NCBI RefSeq assembly: GCF_001874645.1
Contig: NZ_CP017886.1
Span: 1,054,001 to 1,118,000, forward strand
Direction of reading: 5' to 3'
Source of the DNA: Pseudomonas frederiksbergensis
Lineage (GTDB): Bacteria > Pseudomonadota > Gammaproteobacteria > Pseudomonadales > Pseudomonadaceae
DNA length: 64,000 nucleotides
Shown: piece after piece, positions 36,510 to 47,200 of the stretch
Layout of the letters: each line of letters begins with the position of its first letter
Numbering within the stretch: position 1 is the stretch's first letter
Translations under genes and position numbers: made by a program
The notes under the pieces: model-generated
Seen by the model: the letters and a program-made list of their open reading frames with translations, nothing else
Told to the model about the DNA's origin: nothing
Databases searched by the model: none

Positions 36510-37253
36510 TTAACTCATGTACATCCCGCCGTTCACCGGGATTGTAGCCCCAGTCACGTAAGCCGCACCGTCCGACGCAAGAAAAGCGACCACGGACGCG
36601 ATCTCTTGAGCTTGCCCCAGACGGCCCAGCGGAATTTGCGTCTGCAAGGCTTCACGCTGCGCCTCCGGCAGTTCGCGGGTCATATCGGTATCGATGAACC
36701 CTGGGGCCACCGAGTTGACCGTAATCGAGCGCGAACCCACTTCACGCGCCAGAGCCCGGCTGAAACCTTCCAGACCTGCCTTGGCGGCTGCATAGTTTAC
36801 TTGGCCTGCGTTGCCCATGGCACCCACAACCGAACCAATACTGATAATTCGACCCCAACGCGCCTTGGTCATGCCACGCAAAACACCCTTGGACAGGCGA
36901 AACAGACTGTTCAGATTGGTGTCGACGACGTCATGCCACTCGTCATCTTTCATGCGCATCATCAGGTTATCGCGGGTGATACCGGCGTTATTTACCAGAA
37001 TCGCCGGCGCACCGAACTGCTCCTGAATGCTTGCCAACACGGCCGCTACGGACTCGTCGCTGGTGACATTGAGCTCAAGGCCAGTGCCTTGAATGCCGTT
37101 TTCTTTCAGGGTTGCCGCGATGCGCTCAGCGCCCGAAGCGGAAGTCGCGGTACCCACCACGATAGCGCCCTGACGACCCAGTTCCAGTGCGATAGCCTGG
37201 CCAATACCACGGCTCGCGCCGGTAACCAGTGCAACTTTACCTTGCAGACTCAT
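36510..37253 (-). CDS. fabG: 3-oxoacyl-ACP reductase
   Basis: A 247-residue short-chain dehydrogenase: TGASRGIG cofactor loop, NNAG, catalytic Ser in ISIGSVVGAMGN and Tyr/Lys in YAAAKAG. It reduces 3-ketoacyl-ACP with NADPH. It follows fabD by 17 nt; the 192-bp gap to acpP holds the acpP promoter. Confidence 0.97.
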   Translation of the reverse strand: MSLQGKVALVTGASRGIGQAIALELGRQGAIVVGTATSASGAERIAATLKENGIQGTGLELNVTSDESVAAVLASIQEQFGAPAILVNNAGITRDNLMMRMKDDEWHDVVDTNLNSLFRLSKGVLRGMTKARWGRIISIGSVVGAMGNAGQVNYAAAKAGLEGFSRALAREVGSRSITVNSVAPGFIDTDMTRELPEAQREALQTQIPLGRLGQAQEIASVVAFLASDGAAYVTGATIPVNGGMYMS

Positions 37254-37270
37254 GCAGGCTTCTCCTAAGT

Positions 37271-38209
37271 TCAGGCCAACGCTGCACGAGCAGCAGCGAA
37301 AGCATCCGGGGTGTTCAGGTTAGAGGTCGACACGCCTTCGGCGCAGCGCTTGTTCAGGCCAGCCAGGACTTTGCCCGGACCGCATTCAACCAGTTGAGTA
37401 GCGCCTTTGGCGGCCAGCGCCTGGACCGACTCAACCCAGCGAACCGGCTTGTAGAGCTGCTCGAGCAGATCGCGCGTGAGGGTTTCCAGATCCGGCGCCA
37501 CATCAGCACTGACGTTCTGTACCAGCGGGATTTGCGGAGCCTGCCAGTTGATCGCAGCAATCGACTCGGCGAAACGCTCGGCAGCCGGGCGCATCAGCTC
37601 GCAGTGCGACGGCACGCTGACCGGCAGCGGCATGGCGCGCTTGGCACCACGCGACTTGCAACCTTCGATGGCGCGCTCGACAGCGGCCTTGGCACCCGCG
37701 ATCACCACCTGGCCCGGCGAGTTGAAGTTGACCGCACTGACCACATCCCCTTGCGCCGCTTCGGCACAAGCAGCCAGCACATCAGCGTCGTCCAGCCCGA
37801 GAATGGCGGCCATACCGCCCTGCCCGGCCGGCACCGCTTCTTGCATCAGCTGACCGCGACGCTCTACCAGCTTCACAGCGTCGCCCAGACTCAGGCTGCC
37901 GGCCGCGACCAACGCGCTGTACTCACCCAGGCTATGACCGGCAACGTAAGCCGGACGCGCACCGCCCTCAGCCAGCCACAGACGCCACAGGGCAATCGAA
38001 GCGGTGAGAATCGCCGGTTGGGTTTTGTCGGTTTGATTGAGTTGCTCTTCCGGCCCTTGCTGGGTCAGTGCCCACAGGTCGTAACCCAGAGCATCGGAAG
38101 CTTCTTTGAACGTTTCGAGGATCAACGGATGTTGTGCGCCCAACTCGGCCAGCATGCCGAGGGACTGCGAACCCTGTCCTGGAAAGACGAATGCGAGGGA
38201 AGCAGACAT
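37271..38209 (-). CDS. fabD: Malonyl-CoA:ACP transacylase
   Basis: A 312-residue transacylase: FPGQGSQSLGM near the N-terminus, nucleophile Ser in GHSLGEYSALVAAG, His in SVPSHCELM. It loads malonate on ACP. ATG at 38209 starts the conserved MSASLAFVFPGQGSQ and has AGGGG upstream; the longer frame does not. Confidence 0.97.
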   Translation of the reverse strand: MSASLAFVFPGQGSQSLGMLAELGAQHPLILETFKEASDALGYDLWALTQQGPEEQLNQTDKTQPAILTASIALWRLWLAEGGARPAYVAGHSLGEYSALVAAGSLSLGDAVKLVERRGQLMQEAVPAGQGGMAAILGLDDADVLAACAEAAQGDVVSAVNFNSPGQVVIAGAKAAVERAIEGCKSRGAKRAMPLPVSVPSHCELMRPAAERFAESIAAINWQAPQIPLVQNVSADVAPDLETLTRDLLEQLYKPVRWVESVQALAAKGATQLVECGPGKVLAGLNKRCAEGVSTSNLNTPDAFAAARAALA

Positions 38210-38335
38210 GTAACAAGCCCCTAATGATCTTGTCGTCGGAGAATTAACGTCCTGTACGGCTGGACGCAAGAAACTGACAGTTGGATGGCTAATTGAACTG
38301 AGCGGTCACATTTAAGCATTGTCGAGCGAAAATGC

Positions 38336-39346
38336 CTAAAGCAACAAATCCTCGAGGCGACCGTGAAGCCGCTGCGGCAGGTTCTCCTGAATCTCGATCA
38401 AGGCGCGCTGAATGGCACTCTGAAAACCCTGCACACCGGCCGAACCGTGACTTTTAACGACGATCCCCTGCAAACCGAGGAAGCTTGCGCCATTATGTCG
38501 CGCAGGCGCCAGATCGGCCTGCAAGCGCCTCATCAGCGGCAACGCCAAAGCCCCGACCATTCTCGATGCCAGGTTCCGCTTGAACAACGCCTCGATCCGC
38601 CCGGCAATCATGGTCGCCAATCCTTCGCTGGATTTAAGCAGGATATTGCCGACAAAACCGTCGCAGACCACCACATCAGCCTCGCCACGGTACAAGCCAT
38701 CCCCCTCGACGAAGCCGATGTAATTCAGACCGCGAGCGTTTTGAAGGAGCGTGGCCGCCAGCTTGACCTGTTGATTGCCCTTGATATCTTCCGTGCCGAT
38801 GTTCAGCAACGCGACCTTCGGACGAGCAATACCCAAGGCTTCTGCCGCCACCGACCCCATCACCGCGAACTGGAACAGGTGCTCGGCACTGCAATCGACA
38901 TTCGCCCCCAGATCGAGCAACTGGCAAAAACCGCGCTGTGTCGGGATCGCCGCCACCATGGCCGGCCGATCGATACCCGGCAAGGTCTTGAGCACATAAC
39001 GCGACAACGCCATCAGTGCGCCGGTATTGCCAGCACTGACACACGCCTGAACCTTGCCATCGCGCAACAGCTCAAGCGCAACCCGCATCGAGGAGTCCGG
39101 TTTGCCACGCAAGGCCTGGGAAGGTTTTTCGTCCATGCCAATGACGTCGCTGGCCGGCGCAATGGTCAGGCGCGCGCGATCCACAGCCGACTGGCTGGCA
39201 ATCAATTCTTCTAAAAGGGAGGGTTGACCGACGAGGGTCAGGTGCAGCGAGGGCGTAGCAGACAGGCAAGCAAGGCTGGCCTGAACAATGCTGCGGGGAC
39301 CGAAGTCCCCGCCCATTGCGTCAATCGCGATGACTTGAGCGGACAA
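38336..39346 (-). CDS. plsX: Phosphate acyltransferase PlsX
   Basis: A 336-residue Pls[12 protein letters not shown] at the N-terminus, [12 protein letters not shown] and the central VALLNIGTE motifs. It makes acyl-phosphate from acyl-ACP for phospholipid synthesis. The start codon is TTG at 39346, 3 nt after the rpmF stop, with a poor ribosome site; the next ATG lies inside the conserved motif, so TTG is needed and translation is probably coupled to rpmF. Confidence 0.94.
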   Translation of the reverse strand: MSAQVIAIDAMGGDFGPRSIVQASLACLSATPSLHLTLVGQPSLLEELIASQSAVDRARLTIAPASDVIGMDEKPSQALRGKPDSSMRVALELLRDGKVQACVSAGNTGALMALSRYVLKTLPGIDRPAMVAAIPTQRGFCQLLDLGANVDCSAEHLFQFAVMGSVAAEALGIARPKVALLNIGTEDIKGNQQVKLAATLLQNARGLNYIGFVEGDGLYRGEADVVVCDGFVGNILLKSSEGLATMIAGRIEALFKRNLASRMVGALALPLMRRLQADLAPARHNGASFLGLQGIVVKSHGSAGVQGFQSAIQRALIEIQENLPQRLHGRLEDLLL

Positions 39347-39349
39347 GGA

Positions 39350-39532
39350 TTACTCGTCAGCGCCCTTGTCGATCACTTTACGGCCACGGTATACGCCTTC
39401 TGGCGATACGTGGTGACGCAGGTGAACTTCACCAGTGGTCTTTTCTACGGACAGGGTGCTTGCCTCGAGAGCATCGTGCGAACGACGCATGTCACGGGCG
39501 GAGCGGGATTTTTTGTTCTGCTGAACAGCCAT
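39350..39532 (-). CDS. rpmF: 50S ribosomal protein L32
   Basis: A 60-residue L32 opening [20 protein letters not shown]. No zinc-binding Cys pairs are seen, so it is the zinc-free form. The order yceD-rpmF-plsX-fab is a widely conserved coupling of ribosome and lipid synthesis. Confidence 0.97.
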
Positions 39533-39545
39533 AATTGATTAACTC

Positions 39546-40073
39546 CTAAACGTTTGGGTCACGCTTTAACTGCGCCAATACACTGAACGGGTTGGACCGC
39601 GTTACCTCGTCCTCGCTCGGTTCGGGCTCATCGAGACCCGCCGGCTGCTGGCATTCTTCCGGATGATGAGCAGGCACAATGGGCAAGGCGAGCAAAAGCT
39701 CCTCCTCGATCAGTGACTGCAGATCCAAAGGATCTTCGCCCAGTTCCAGCACGTCATAACCTTTCGGCAACGACTGGGTATTCGCACCCTCCTTCACCAC
39801 AGCATAACTGCATTCGCTGTGAATCGGCAGGGTGACCAGCTCAAGACAACGCTGGCAAACCATTTTGACTTCGGTGTCGATAAAACTGTGGATCACCACA
39901 GATTTACGTTCATCTCGCTCAAAAACGAATTTAGCCTGCACCGTACCGACAGTGTCGGAAAGCGGGTCGCAGAGTCTCTCCAAATCGGCTAGCAGCATTT
40001 CACCTTGAAGGGTGGTGCCACGATCAGCCAATTTGCGCGGGTCAACGTGAGGTGGAATCGGGTCATTCAACAT
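39546..40073 (-). CDS. YceD-family (DUF177) protein
   Basis: A 175-residue YceD protein with CQRCLELVTLPIHSE and a C-terminal acidic tail ending in VLAQLKRDPN. It is always next to rpmF; relatives affect 23S rRNA levels. ATG at 40073 starts MLNDPIPPHVDPRKLADRG, the family start; it leaves 105 nt to the divergent maf gene. Confidence 0.92.
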   Translation of the reverse strand: MLNDPIPPHVDPRKLADRGTTLQGEMLLADLERLCDPLSDTVGTVQAKFVFERDERKSVVIHSFIDTEVKMVCQRCLELVTLPIHSECSYAVVKEGANTQSLPKGYDVLELGEDPLDLQSLIEEELLLALPIVPAHHPEECQQPAGLDEPEPSEDEVTRSNPFSVLAQLKRDPNV

Positions 40074-40178
40074 AGGCGCAGCATTATAGGGATGCACCCA
40101 GCCATGTCAAAGGAAATTCAGCCCTGTCCGTCACTTGGAAGCCCCGCTAGAATTTACGACTGACTTTTGGAGAGCCGC

Positions 40179-40757
40179 ATGCTGCCTTTATTACTTGCTT
40201 CAAGCTCGGTCTATCGCCGCGAATTACTGACCCGCTTGCAACTGCCATTTACCTGCAGCTCACCGGATATCGACGAAAGCCACCAGCCGGGAGAGTCGGC
40301 CATCGAACTGGTAAAACGCCTGGCCCATGAAAAAGCCCAGGCTCTGGCCAGCAGCCATACTGCCCATTTGATTATTGGCTCGGATCAGGTCGCCGTGCTC
40401 GACGGGCGCGTTATTGGCAAACCCCACACTTTCGAGAAGGCTCGCGAGCAATTATTGGCCGCCAGTGGCGCCAGCGTGACCTTCCTGACCGGCCTGGCAG
40501 TGCTCAACAGCCAGACTGGCCACTGCCAGCTCGACTGCATCCCCTTCACCGTACACATGCGCACACTGGATCAGGCGAGCATTGAACGCTATCTGCACGC
40601 CGAACAGCCCTACGACTGCGCTGGCAGCTTCAAGGCCGAAGGATTGGGCGTGAGCCTGTTTCAACGCACCGAAGGCCCGGACGCCACCAGCCTGGTCGGC
40701 CTGCCGCTGATTCGCCTGGTGGATATGCTGCTGGCAGAAGGCGTGCAGATCCCCTGA
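40179..40757 (+). CDS. maf: Maf/YceF-type nucleoside triphosphate pyrophosphatase
   Basis: A 192-residue Maf-fold hydrolase: LLASSSVYRRELL at the N-terminus, GSDQVAVLDG core Asp/Gln motif and a C-terminal KAEGLGVSLF. It hydrolyses modified or canonical NTPs (m7GTP for the YceF group). ATG 40179 with GGAG upstream is preferred to a TTG 12 nt earlier. It is divergent from the yceD-rpmF-fab train and convergent with sppA. Confidence 0.93.
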   Translation: MLPLLLASSSVYRRELLTRLQLPFTCSSPDIDESHQPGESAIELVKRLAHEKAQALASSHTAHLIIGSDQVAVLDGRVIGKPHTFEKAREQLLAASGASVTFLTGLAVLNSQTGHCQLDCIPFTVHMRTLDQASIERYLHAEQPYDCAGSFKAEGLGVSLFQRTEGPDATSLVGLPLIRLVDMLLAEGVQIP

Positions 40758-40760
40758 AGA

Positions 40761-40840
40761 TCAAAAGATCGCAGCCTTCGGCAGCGCCTACATGGGATCG
40801 CGTACAACCGTAGGAGCTGCCGAAGGCTGCGATCTTTTGA
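40761..40840. repeat. REP-pair (REPIN-like) element 4
   Basis: 31-bp arms (40761-40791 and 40810-40840) with one mismatch and an 18-nt spacer; core GTAGGAGCTGCCGAAGGCTG and GCGATCTTTTGA. It lies between the convergent maf and sppA genes and next to a bidirectional terminator. Confidence 0.9.
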
Positions 40841-40843
40841 CTT

Positions 40844-40878
40844 AAAAAAACCGGCCACGAAGGCCGGTTCTTTTTTTG
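40844..40878. terminator. Bidirectional terminator between maf and sppA
   Basis: AACCGGCC (40849-40856) pairs with GGCCGGTT (40862-40869), with A7 to the left and T7 to the right, so it can stop transcription on both strands. Confidence 0.88.
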
Positions 40879-40890
40879 CATCAAAGAGAT

Positions 40891-41880
40891 TTATCGCAAT
40901 GCCGGGCCTTGAAAACCCATCCACATGGCCAACTGTTCAGCCACGCTGGCGCCGAGCCTCTTCGAGAAGCGGTCGAACGTCGACTCTTGAATCGTGAAGT
41001 CGACCAGCTCTTTCTCGCCGATCACGTCACGCGCCACCGAACTGGCACTGCCCAGACCATCGATCAAGCCCAATGGCAGCGCCTGCTCGCCCGACCAGAC
41101 CAGCCCGGAGAACAACTCTGGATGTTCCTTGTCTTTCAGGCGATCGCCACGGCCTTTTTTGACGCTGGCGATGAATTGCTGGTGAGTGGTATCCAGTACA
41201 CCCTGCCAGAACCTGGTCTCTTCAGGCTTTTGCGGCTGGAAAGGATCGAGGAACGACTTATGCTCGCCCGACGTGTAGGTCCGACGCTCGACACCGAGCT
41301 TCTCCATGGTGCCGACAAACCCGTAACCGGCCGCCGTCACGCCAATTGAGCCCACCAGACTGGCCTTGTCGGCGTAGATCTGGTCTGCCGCACTCGCGAT
41401 GTAGTAAGCCCCCGAAGCACCGAGATCGGAAATCACCGCATAAACCTTGATACCCGGATGCAGGGCACGCAGACGGCCAATCTCATCGTAGACATAACCC
41501 GATTGCACCGGACTGCCGCCCGGACTGTTGATTCGCAGCACGATGCCCTTGACCTTCGGATCTTCGAACGCCGCGCGCAAACCGCCGACAATGTTGTCAG
41601 CACTGGCCGACTCCTTGTCGGCAATCATCCCGGTGACTTCGATCAACGCGGTGTAGCCCGACCCGCGAGTCGCGCTTTTTTCAATATCCATCAGCGGCGT
41701 AAAGAGAATCAGCGCGATAAACAGGTAAACAAAGGTCAGCAGCTTGAAGAATATCCCCCAACGCCGCGAACGACGCTGCTCCTGCACACCAGCCAGCAGG
41801 GTTTTCTCAAGCAGCTTCCAGCTCTTGTCGTCGCCGCCTTCAGCACTGGCCTTGGCTGGCGCTTTCCATTCGTCGGTCAT
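40891..41880 (-). CDS. sppA: Signal peptide peptidase SppA
   Basis: A 329-residue single-domain S49 peptidase. One N-terminal membrane helix (FFKLLTFVYLFIALILFTPL), nucleophile Ser in DLGASGAYYIAS, and general-base Lys in YADKASLVGSIGV. It degrades signal-peptide remnants in the inner membrane. ATG 41880 with a GGGGTGGA ribosome site is preferred to GTG 9 nt upstream. It follows the HAD gene by 21 nt. Confidence 0.93.
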   Translation of the reverse strand: MTDEWKAPAKASAEGGDDKSWKLLEKTLLAGVQEQRRSRRWGIFFKLLTFVYLFIALILFTPLMDIEKSATRGSGYTALIEVTGMIADKESASADNIVGGLRAAFEDPKVKGIVLRINSPGGSPVQSGYVYDEIGRLRALHPGIKVYAVISDLGASGAYYIASAADQIYADKASLVGSIGVTAAGYGFVGTMEKLGVERRTYTSGEHKSFLDPFQPQKPEETRFWQGVLDTTHQQFIASVKKGRGDRLKDKEHPELFSGLVWSGEQALPLGLIDGLGSASSVARDVIGEKELVDFTIQESTFDRFSKRLGASVAEQLAMWMGFQGPALR

Positions 41881-41901
41881 TCCATCCACCCCGGCAAAAA
41901 C

Positions 41902-42567
41902 TTAATTGGCCCGCTGACCCAGCCAGGCGTGCAATTGCGAAAAATGATCAATGGCCAGGCGCGGCTCGAACACGCGCAAGGCTTCCATCGACTGAGCACC
42001 ATAGCTGACGGCAACCGAATCCATCCCGGCGTTGCGCGCCATCTGCAGATCGAACGACGAATCCCCCACCATCAACGCCTGCTCCGGGCGGACGTCGCAA
42101 TGGGCCAGAATCTGCTCGAGCATCAACGGGTGCGGCTTGCTGGCGGTTTCATCGGCGGCGCGAGTGATATCAAAATAATCTTCCCAGCCATGGGACTTGA
42201 GCACGCGGTCCAGCCCGCGACGCGCTTTGCCGGTTGCCACAGCCAGGTGATAACCCTCAGCACGAAACGCCGCAAGCGACTCGACCACACCCTCAAACAA
42301 CGGCGAAGGCACGGCCTCCGACGCGATGTAGTGATCCGCATAGTGCTGACGAAACGCCACTAGCTCGTCATCGCCGATCTTCGGGTACAGGGTGCGAATC
42401 GCTTCCGGCAACCCCAGACCTATAATGCCTTTGACGGCAAAATCATCGCGCAACTGAAAACCGGACCGCTGCGACGCCACATGCATCGCCTCGACAATCC
42501 GACCAATGGAATCAGCAAGCGTGCCATCCCAATCGAAGATCAGCAGCTTGTACTCAGGGTGCGACAC
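41902..42567 (-). CDS. HAD-IA family phosphatase
   Basis: A 221-residue HAD hydrolase: motif [11 protein letters not shown], motif II in [11 protein letters not shown], motif III KPHP, motif [13 protein letters not shown]. It is phosphoglycolate-phosphatase-like. GTG start at 42567, overlapping the end of rluC by 14 nt. Substrate unknown. Confidence 0.92.
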   Translation of the reverse strand: MSHPEYKLLIFDWDGTLADSIGRIVEAMHVASQRSGFQLRDDFAVKGIIGLGLPEAIRTLYPKIGDDELVAFRQHYADHYIASEAVPSPLFEGVVESLAAFRAEGYHLAVATGKARRGLDRVLKSHGWEDYFDITRAADETASKPHPLMLEQILAHCDVRPEQALMVGDSSFDLQMARNAGMDSVAVSYGAQSMEALRVFEPRLAIDHFSQLHAWLGQRAN

Positions 42568-43513
42568 TCAGGCGCTCCACGGTCTTGGCCCACATTTCAT
42601 CGACAGGAGCCTGAAGCTTCAACTCGCCACCATCAGGCAGCGGTACGGTGAGCATGTAAGCGTGCAGGAACAGGCGCTTGCCACCCAGATCACGAATTTC
42701 CTTGGAGAAGCCCTCGTCGCCGTACTTGGTATCGCCGGCGATACAATGACCGGCGTGCAGGGTATGGACGCGAATCTGGTGAGTACGGCCGGTCACAGGC
42801 TTGGCTTCGACCATGGTTGCGAAGTCGCCAAAGCGGCGCAGCACCTTGAACAGGGTCAGCGCTTCCTTGCCCTCCTCGTCCACTTCCACCATTCGCTCGC
42901 CGGAACGCAGATTACTCTTCTGCAACGGCGCTCGAACGCTCTTGATGGAAGTAGCCCAATTGCCGCGAACCAGCGCCATGTAGCGCTTGTCAACACCATC
43001 GCCACGCAAGGCGGCGTGCAGATGGCGCAGCATGCTGCGCTTCTTCGCGATCATCAGCAGACCGGAGGTATCGCGGTCCAGCCGATGAACCAGCTCCAGC
43101 TCCTTGGCGTCCGGGCGCAATTGACGAAAGGCTTCGATCACCCCGTAGTTCAGGCCGCTACCACCGTGCACAGCAATCCCGGCGGGCTTGTTGATCACGA
43201 TCAGCGCCTTGTCTTCGAAAACAATCGAGGCCTCGAGGCGCTGCAACAAACCTTGCGCCAATGGCACAGGCTCGTCGCGCTCCGGCACACGCACCGGCGG
43301 CACGCGCACAATGTCGCCCGCCTGCAGCTTGTACTCGGGCTTGATCCGACCTTTGTTCACTCGCACTTCGCCTTTACGCAAAATGCGATAAATCAAGGTC
43401 TTGGGCACGCCTTTGAGCCGAGCAAGAAGGAAGTTATCAATACGTTGGCCGGCATATTCCGGCGAGACCTCAAGCAGTTGTACGCTTGGAGTCGAGGGGG
43501 CAGTAGTCGTCAT
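42554..43513 (-). CDS. rluC: 23S rRNA pseudouridine synthase RluC
   Basis: A 319-residue RluC/RluD-type enzyme: an S4 RNA-binding domain ([20 protein letters not shown]) and the catalytic Asp in [15 protein letters not shown]. In E. coli RluC modifies U955, U2504 and U2580 of 23S rRNA. Its position beside rne agrees with other gammaproteobacteria. It leads the rluC-HAD-sppA operon. Confidence 0.94.
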   Translation of the reverse strand: MTTTAPSTPSVQLLEVSPEYAGQRIDNFLLARLKGVPKTLIYRILRKGEVRVNKGRIKPEYKLQAGDIVRVPPVRVPERDEPVPLAQGLLQRLEASIVFEDKALIVINKPAGIAVHGGSGLNYGVIEAFRQLRPDAKELELVHRLDRDTSGLLMIAKKRSMLRHLHAALRGDGVDKRYMALVRGNWATSIKSVRAPLQKSNLRSGERMVEVDEEGKEALTLFKVLRRFGDFATMVEAKPVTGRTHQIRVHTLHAGHCIAGDTKYGDEGFSKEIRDLGGKRLFLHAYMLTVPLPDGGELKLQAPVDEMWAKTVERLSVAP

Positions 43514-43542
43514 GCCGCGAATGATAACAATTTTTTATGGAA

Positions 43543-43571
43543 TTGAAGCACTTAATCATTGCTGCTATAGT
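43543..43571 (+). promoter_or_regulatory. Sigma70 promoter of rne
   Basis: TTGAAG (43543-43548), 17-bp spacer, TATAGT (43566-43571). Transcription would start near 43578, 676 nt before the rne ATG. Confidence 0.78.
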
Positions 43572-43577
43572 CGCGAA

Positions 43578-44253
43578 CGCCGCCAAAAGCGGCCTGGACA
43601 GAGGACAAACGGCAGATTGCCGGCCCTGACCAACGCAATTCATCAGGACGCGAGGCCGTCCTACGGGGCTTTCGCAACGATTGGAAGGTTCGTGATTGTA
43701 ACAAGCGCAGGTGACATGAGGCCTGAAGCGAGCGCAGCAACAGAGTAACCACTCGTCTGATGCGCCGATATTTACGGCCAGTTCACAAAGTGCAGTCAGT
43801 CCCGAACCAGCCCTTGAGCGAATGCTTCGGAAACAACGCCTGTTACAAGCTGAGTGCTAGCAAAACAGCTCTCACCCAGTCTTGTGTAGCCATGAGCGTG
43901 AACTCCCCATTGGAGAACACGGTAAATGCCAACCCGCTGCGGATTCTGCGCGCGGCAGCACCCGAATTATCAGGGATACGTGTAGGGTGGAGATGCACAA
44001 CCGTCGGACTGTGTAGCACTAGGCTTATATTTAGACGCTTCATCTCGTCCACAGTCGCCGGTTGATTCCTCCTCCTGACTGAGTGCTTAAGTAGCCACAG
44101 CAAGCAGGACGCGTACGTCGCGACGCCGACCCAATTGGTCGAACCTCGCTAGACACGGGAGTGGCCAACCACTCCTGACGCACCTGACACCGACCGTGAG
44201 AAGTCGTGTGTGCCGAACGCCGTTTCCGGCAGCCCGGAAACCGACGGTACTAC
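43578..44253 (+). promoter_or_regulatory. Long structured 5' leader of rne
   Basis: The leader begins with a GCCGC/GCGGC hairpin (43579-43593) at the predicted start of the RNA and has more stems, for example GGACG/CGTCC near 43651-43666. It contains no convincing gene. In E. coli, RNase E limits its own level by cutting its long 5' leader; a similar role is inferred here. Confidence 0.65.
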
Positions 44254-47200
44254 ATGAAAAGAATGCTGATTAACGCAACTCAACCCGAAGAGTTGCGTGT
44301 TGCACTGGTAGACGGCCAGCGCCTCTACGACCTGGATATCGAATCCGGTGCACGCGAGCAGAAGAAGGCCAACATCTATAAAGGCCGGATTACTCGTATC
44401 GAACCAAGCCTTGAGGCTGCCTTTGTCGATTTCGGCTCTGAGCGCCACGGCTTCCTGCCCCTTAAAGAAATCTCCCGCGAATACTTCAAGAAAGCTCCTG
44501 AAGGCCGCGTCAACATCAAGGACGTTCTGAGCGAAGGCCAGGAAGTCATCGTTCAGGTCGAAAAAGAAGAACGTGGCAACAAGGGCGCCGCCCTGACCAC
44601 CTTCATCAGCCTGGCCGGTCGTTACCTGGTATTGATGCCGAACAACCCGCGTGCCGGCGGTATCTCCCGTCGCATCGAAGGTGAAGAGCGCAATGAACTG
44701 CGTGAAGCCCTGAACGGCCTGGTTGCCCCGGCTGACATGGGTCTGATCGTGCGCACTGCCGGCCTTGGCCGCAGCAGCGAAGAAATGCAGTGGGACCTCG
44801 ACTACCTGCTGCAACTGTGGACCGCCATCAAAGAAGCCTCGCTGGACCGTTCCGCGCCATTCCTGATCTACCAGGAAAGCAACGTGATCATCCGTGCGAT
44901 CCGCGACTACCTGCGCCAGGACATCGGCGAAGTGCTGATCGACAGCGTTGAAGCCCAGGACGAAGCCCTGACCTTCATCCGCCAGGTGATGCCGCAGTAC
45001 GCCAGCAAGATCAAGCTGTACGAAGACAGCGTTCCGCTGTTCAACCGCTTCCAGATCGAAAGCCAGATCGAGACCGCCTTTCAGCGCGTCGTTGAACTGC
45101 CTTCCGGCGGCTCCATCGTTATCGATCCGACCGAAGCCCTGGTGTCTATCGACATCAACTCGGCGCGCGCCACCAAAGGCAGCGACATCGAAGAAACCGC
45201 TCTGCAGACCAACCTTGAAGCCGCCGAAGAAATCGCCCGTCAGTTGCGCCTGCGCGACATCGGCGGCCTGATCGTCATCGACTTCATCGACATGACCCCG
45301 GCCAAGAACCAGCGCGCCGTGGAAGAGAAAGTCCGCGAATGCCTGGAAGCCGACCGCGCTCGCGTGCAAGTCGGTCGCATCTCGCGCTTCGGCCTGCTGG
45401 AAATGTCCCGTCAGCGCCTGCGTCCATCGCTGGGCGAAAGCAGCGGCATCGTCTGCCCACGCTGCAACGGCACCGGCATCATCCGTGACGTTGAATCGCT
45501 GTCGCTGGCAATTCTGCGCCTGATCGAAGAAGAAGCCCTGAAAGACCGCACCGCCGAAGTTCGCGCACAAGTGCCTATTCCAGTCGCTGCGTTCCTGCTG
45601 AACGAAAAACGCAACTCGATTACCAAGATCGAACTGCGCACCCGTGCCCGCATCGTCATCCTGCCGAACGATCACCTCGAAACGCCGCACTTCGAAGTTC
45701 AGCGTCTGCGCGATGACAGCCCGGAAGCTCACACCAACCAGTCCAGCTACGAAATCGCTGCTGCCGCTGCTGAAGTGGAAGAAGTTCAACCGGCCGCCGC
45801 CACCCGCACTCTGGTTCGCCAGGAAGCTGCCGTAAAAACTGCTCCAGCCCGCGCCAACGCTCCGGTTCCGACCGAAGTCGCTGTCGCCCCGGTTGCTGCT
45901 CCGGTCGCCGCCCCCGAGCCAAGCCTGTTCAAAGGCCTGGTGAAGTCTCTGGTCAGCCTGTTCGCCACCAAGGAAGAGCCAGCCGCTCCAGTTGTGGTTG
46001 AAAAACCAGCTACCGAGCGTCCGGCACGCAACGAAGAGCGTCGCAATGGTCGTCAGCAGAGCCGCAACCGTAACGGTCGCCGCGATGAAGAACGCAAGCC
46101 ACGCGAAGAACGCGCCCCTCGTGAAGAACGCGCACCACGCGAACCGCGTGAAGAGCGCCAACCACGCGAAGCCCGTGAAGAGACCCCGGCGGTAGCTCGC
46201 GAAGAACGCGCACCACGTGCACCGCGTGAAGAACGCGCACCACGCGCGCCTCGTGAAGATCGCAAGCCACGTGGCGAGCGCGAAGAGCGCCCGGTTCGTG
46301 AACTGCGTGAACCACTGGATACTGCTCCAGCCGCTGCCGCTGCTGTCACTGTTGCCGTTGCTGAAGAGCGTCCGGCTCGTCAGCCACGTGAAGAGCGCGC
46401 TCCACGCCCACCGCGTGAAGAACGTCAACCACGTGCCGAGCAAGCCGCTGCTGCCGTCGCCGAAGAAGAACTGCCGACCAGCGAAGAACAACTGCTGGAA
46501 GACGGTCAGGACAACGCCGAAGGCGATCGTCCACGCCGCCGCTCCCGTGGTCAGCGTCGTCGCAGCAACCGTCGCGAGCGTCAACGCGATGCCAACGGCA
46601 ACGTGATCGAAGGCTCGGAAGAGTCCGAAACCGGCGAAGAGCCAACAGGCGCTGAACTGGCTGCCGGCCTGGCCGTTACCGCCGCTGTTGCCAGCACTGT
46701 GATCAGCGCTCCAGCTGAAGCCCAGGCTCACCAGCAAGCTGAACGCGCTACCGCCGTGGCTCAAGACGCCGCTCAGGAAGTTGCTCAGGTTGAAGCCCCA
46801 GTCGTGGAAGCCACTACCCCGGTTGAAGCGCCAGTCGTTCCTGCCGTAGAAGTGGCTCCGGTTCGTGAAGCACAGCCTGAAGTTCACGCGACTGCTGAAC
46901 CAGCCGTTGTTGTAGAACAACAGCCAGTAGTCGCTGCCGAGCCTGTGGCTGAAGCTCCGGTCACTGAAAAAGCGCCAGAGGTTCGCGAAGAGCAAACCGC
47001 GTTCAACTGGGTTGCAGAGACTGCGGCTGTCGAAGCTCCAGCCCCCGTTGCTGAAGTGGTTGCCCCTGTCATTGTGGCTGCCGAACCTGCTCCAGTAGCC
47101 GCGCCAGTGGTTGCCGAAGTGGTAGTACCGGTTGTTGAAGCAGCGCCTGTCAGCGCCCTGACCGAAAACGGTCGTGCGCCGAACGACCCACGTGAAGTGC

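Noticed and set aside
43754..44250. Possible small genes or a tRNA in the rne leader
   Set aside because: Short frames have no ribosome sites and no cloverleaf could be traced.
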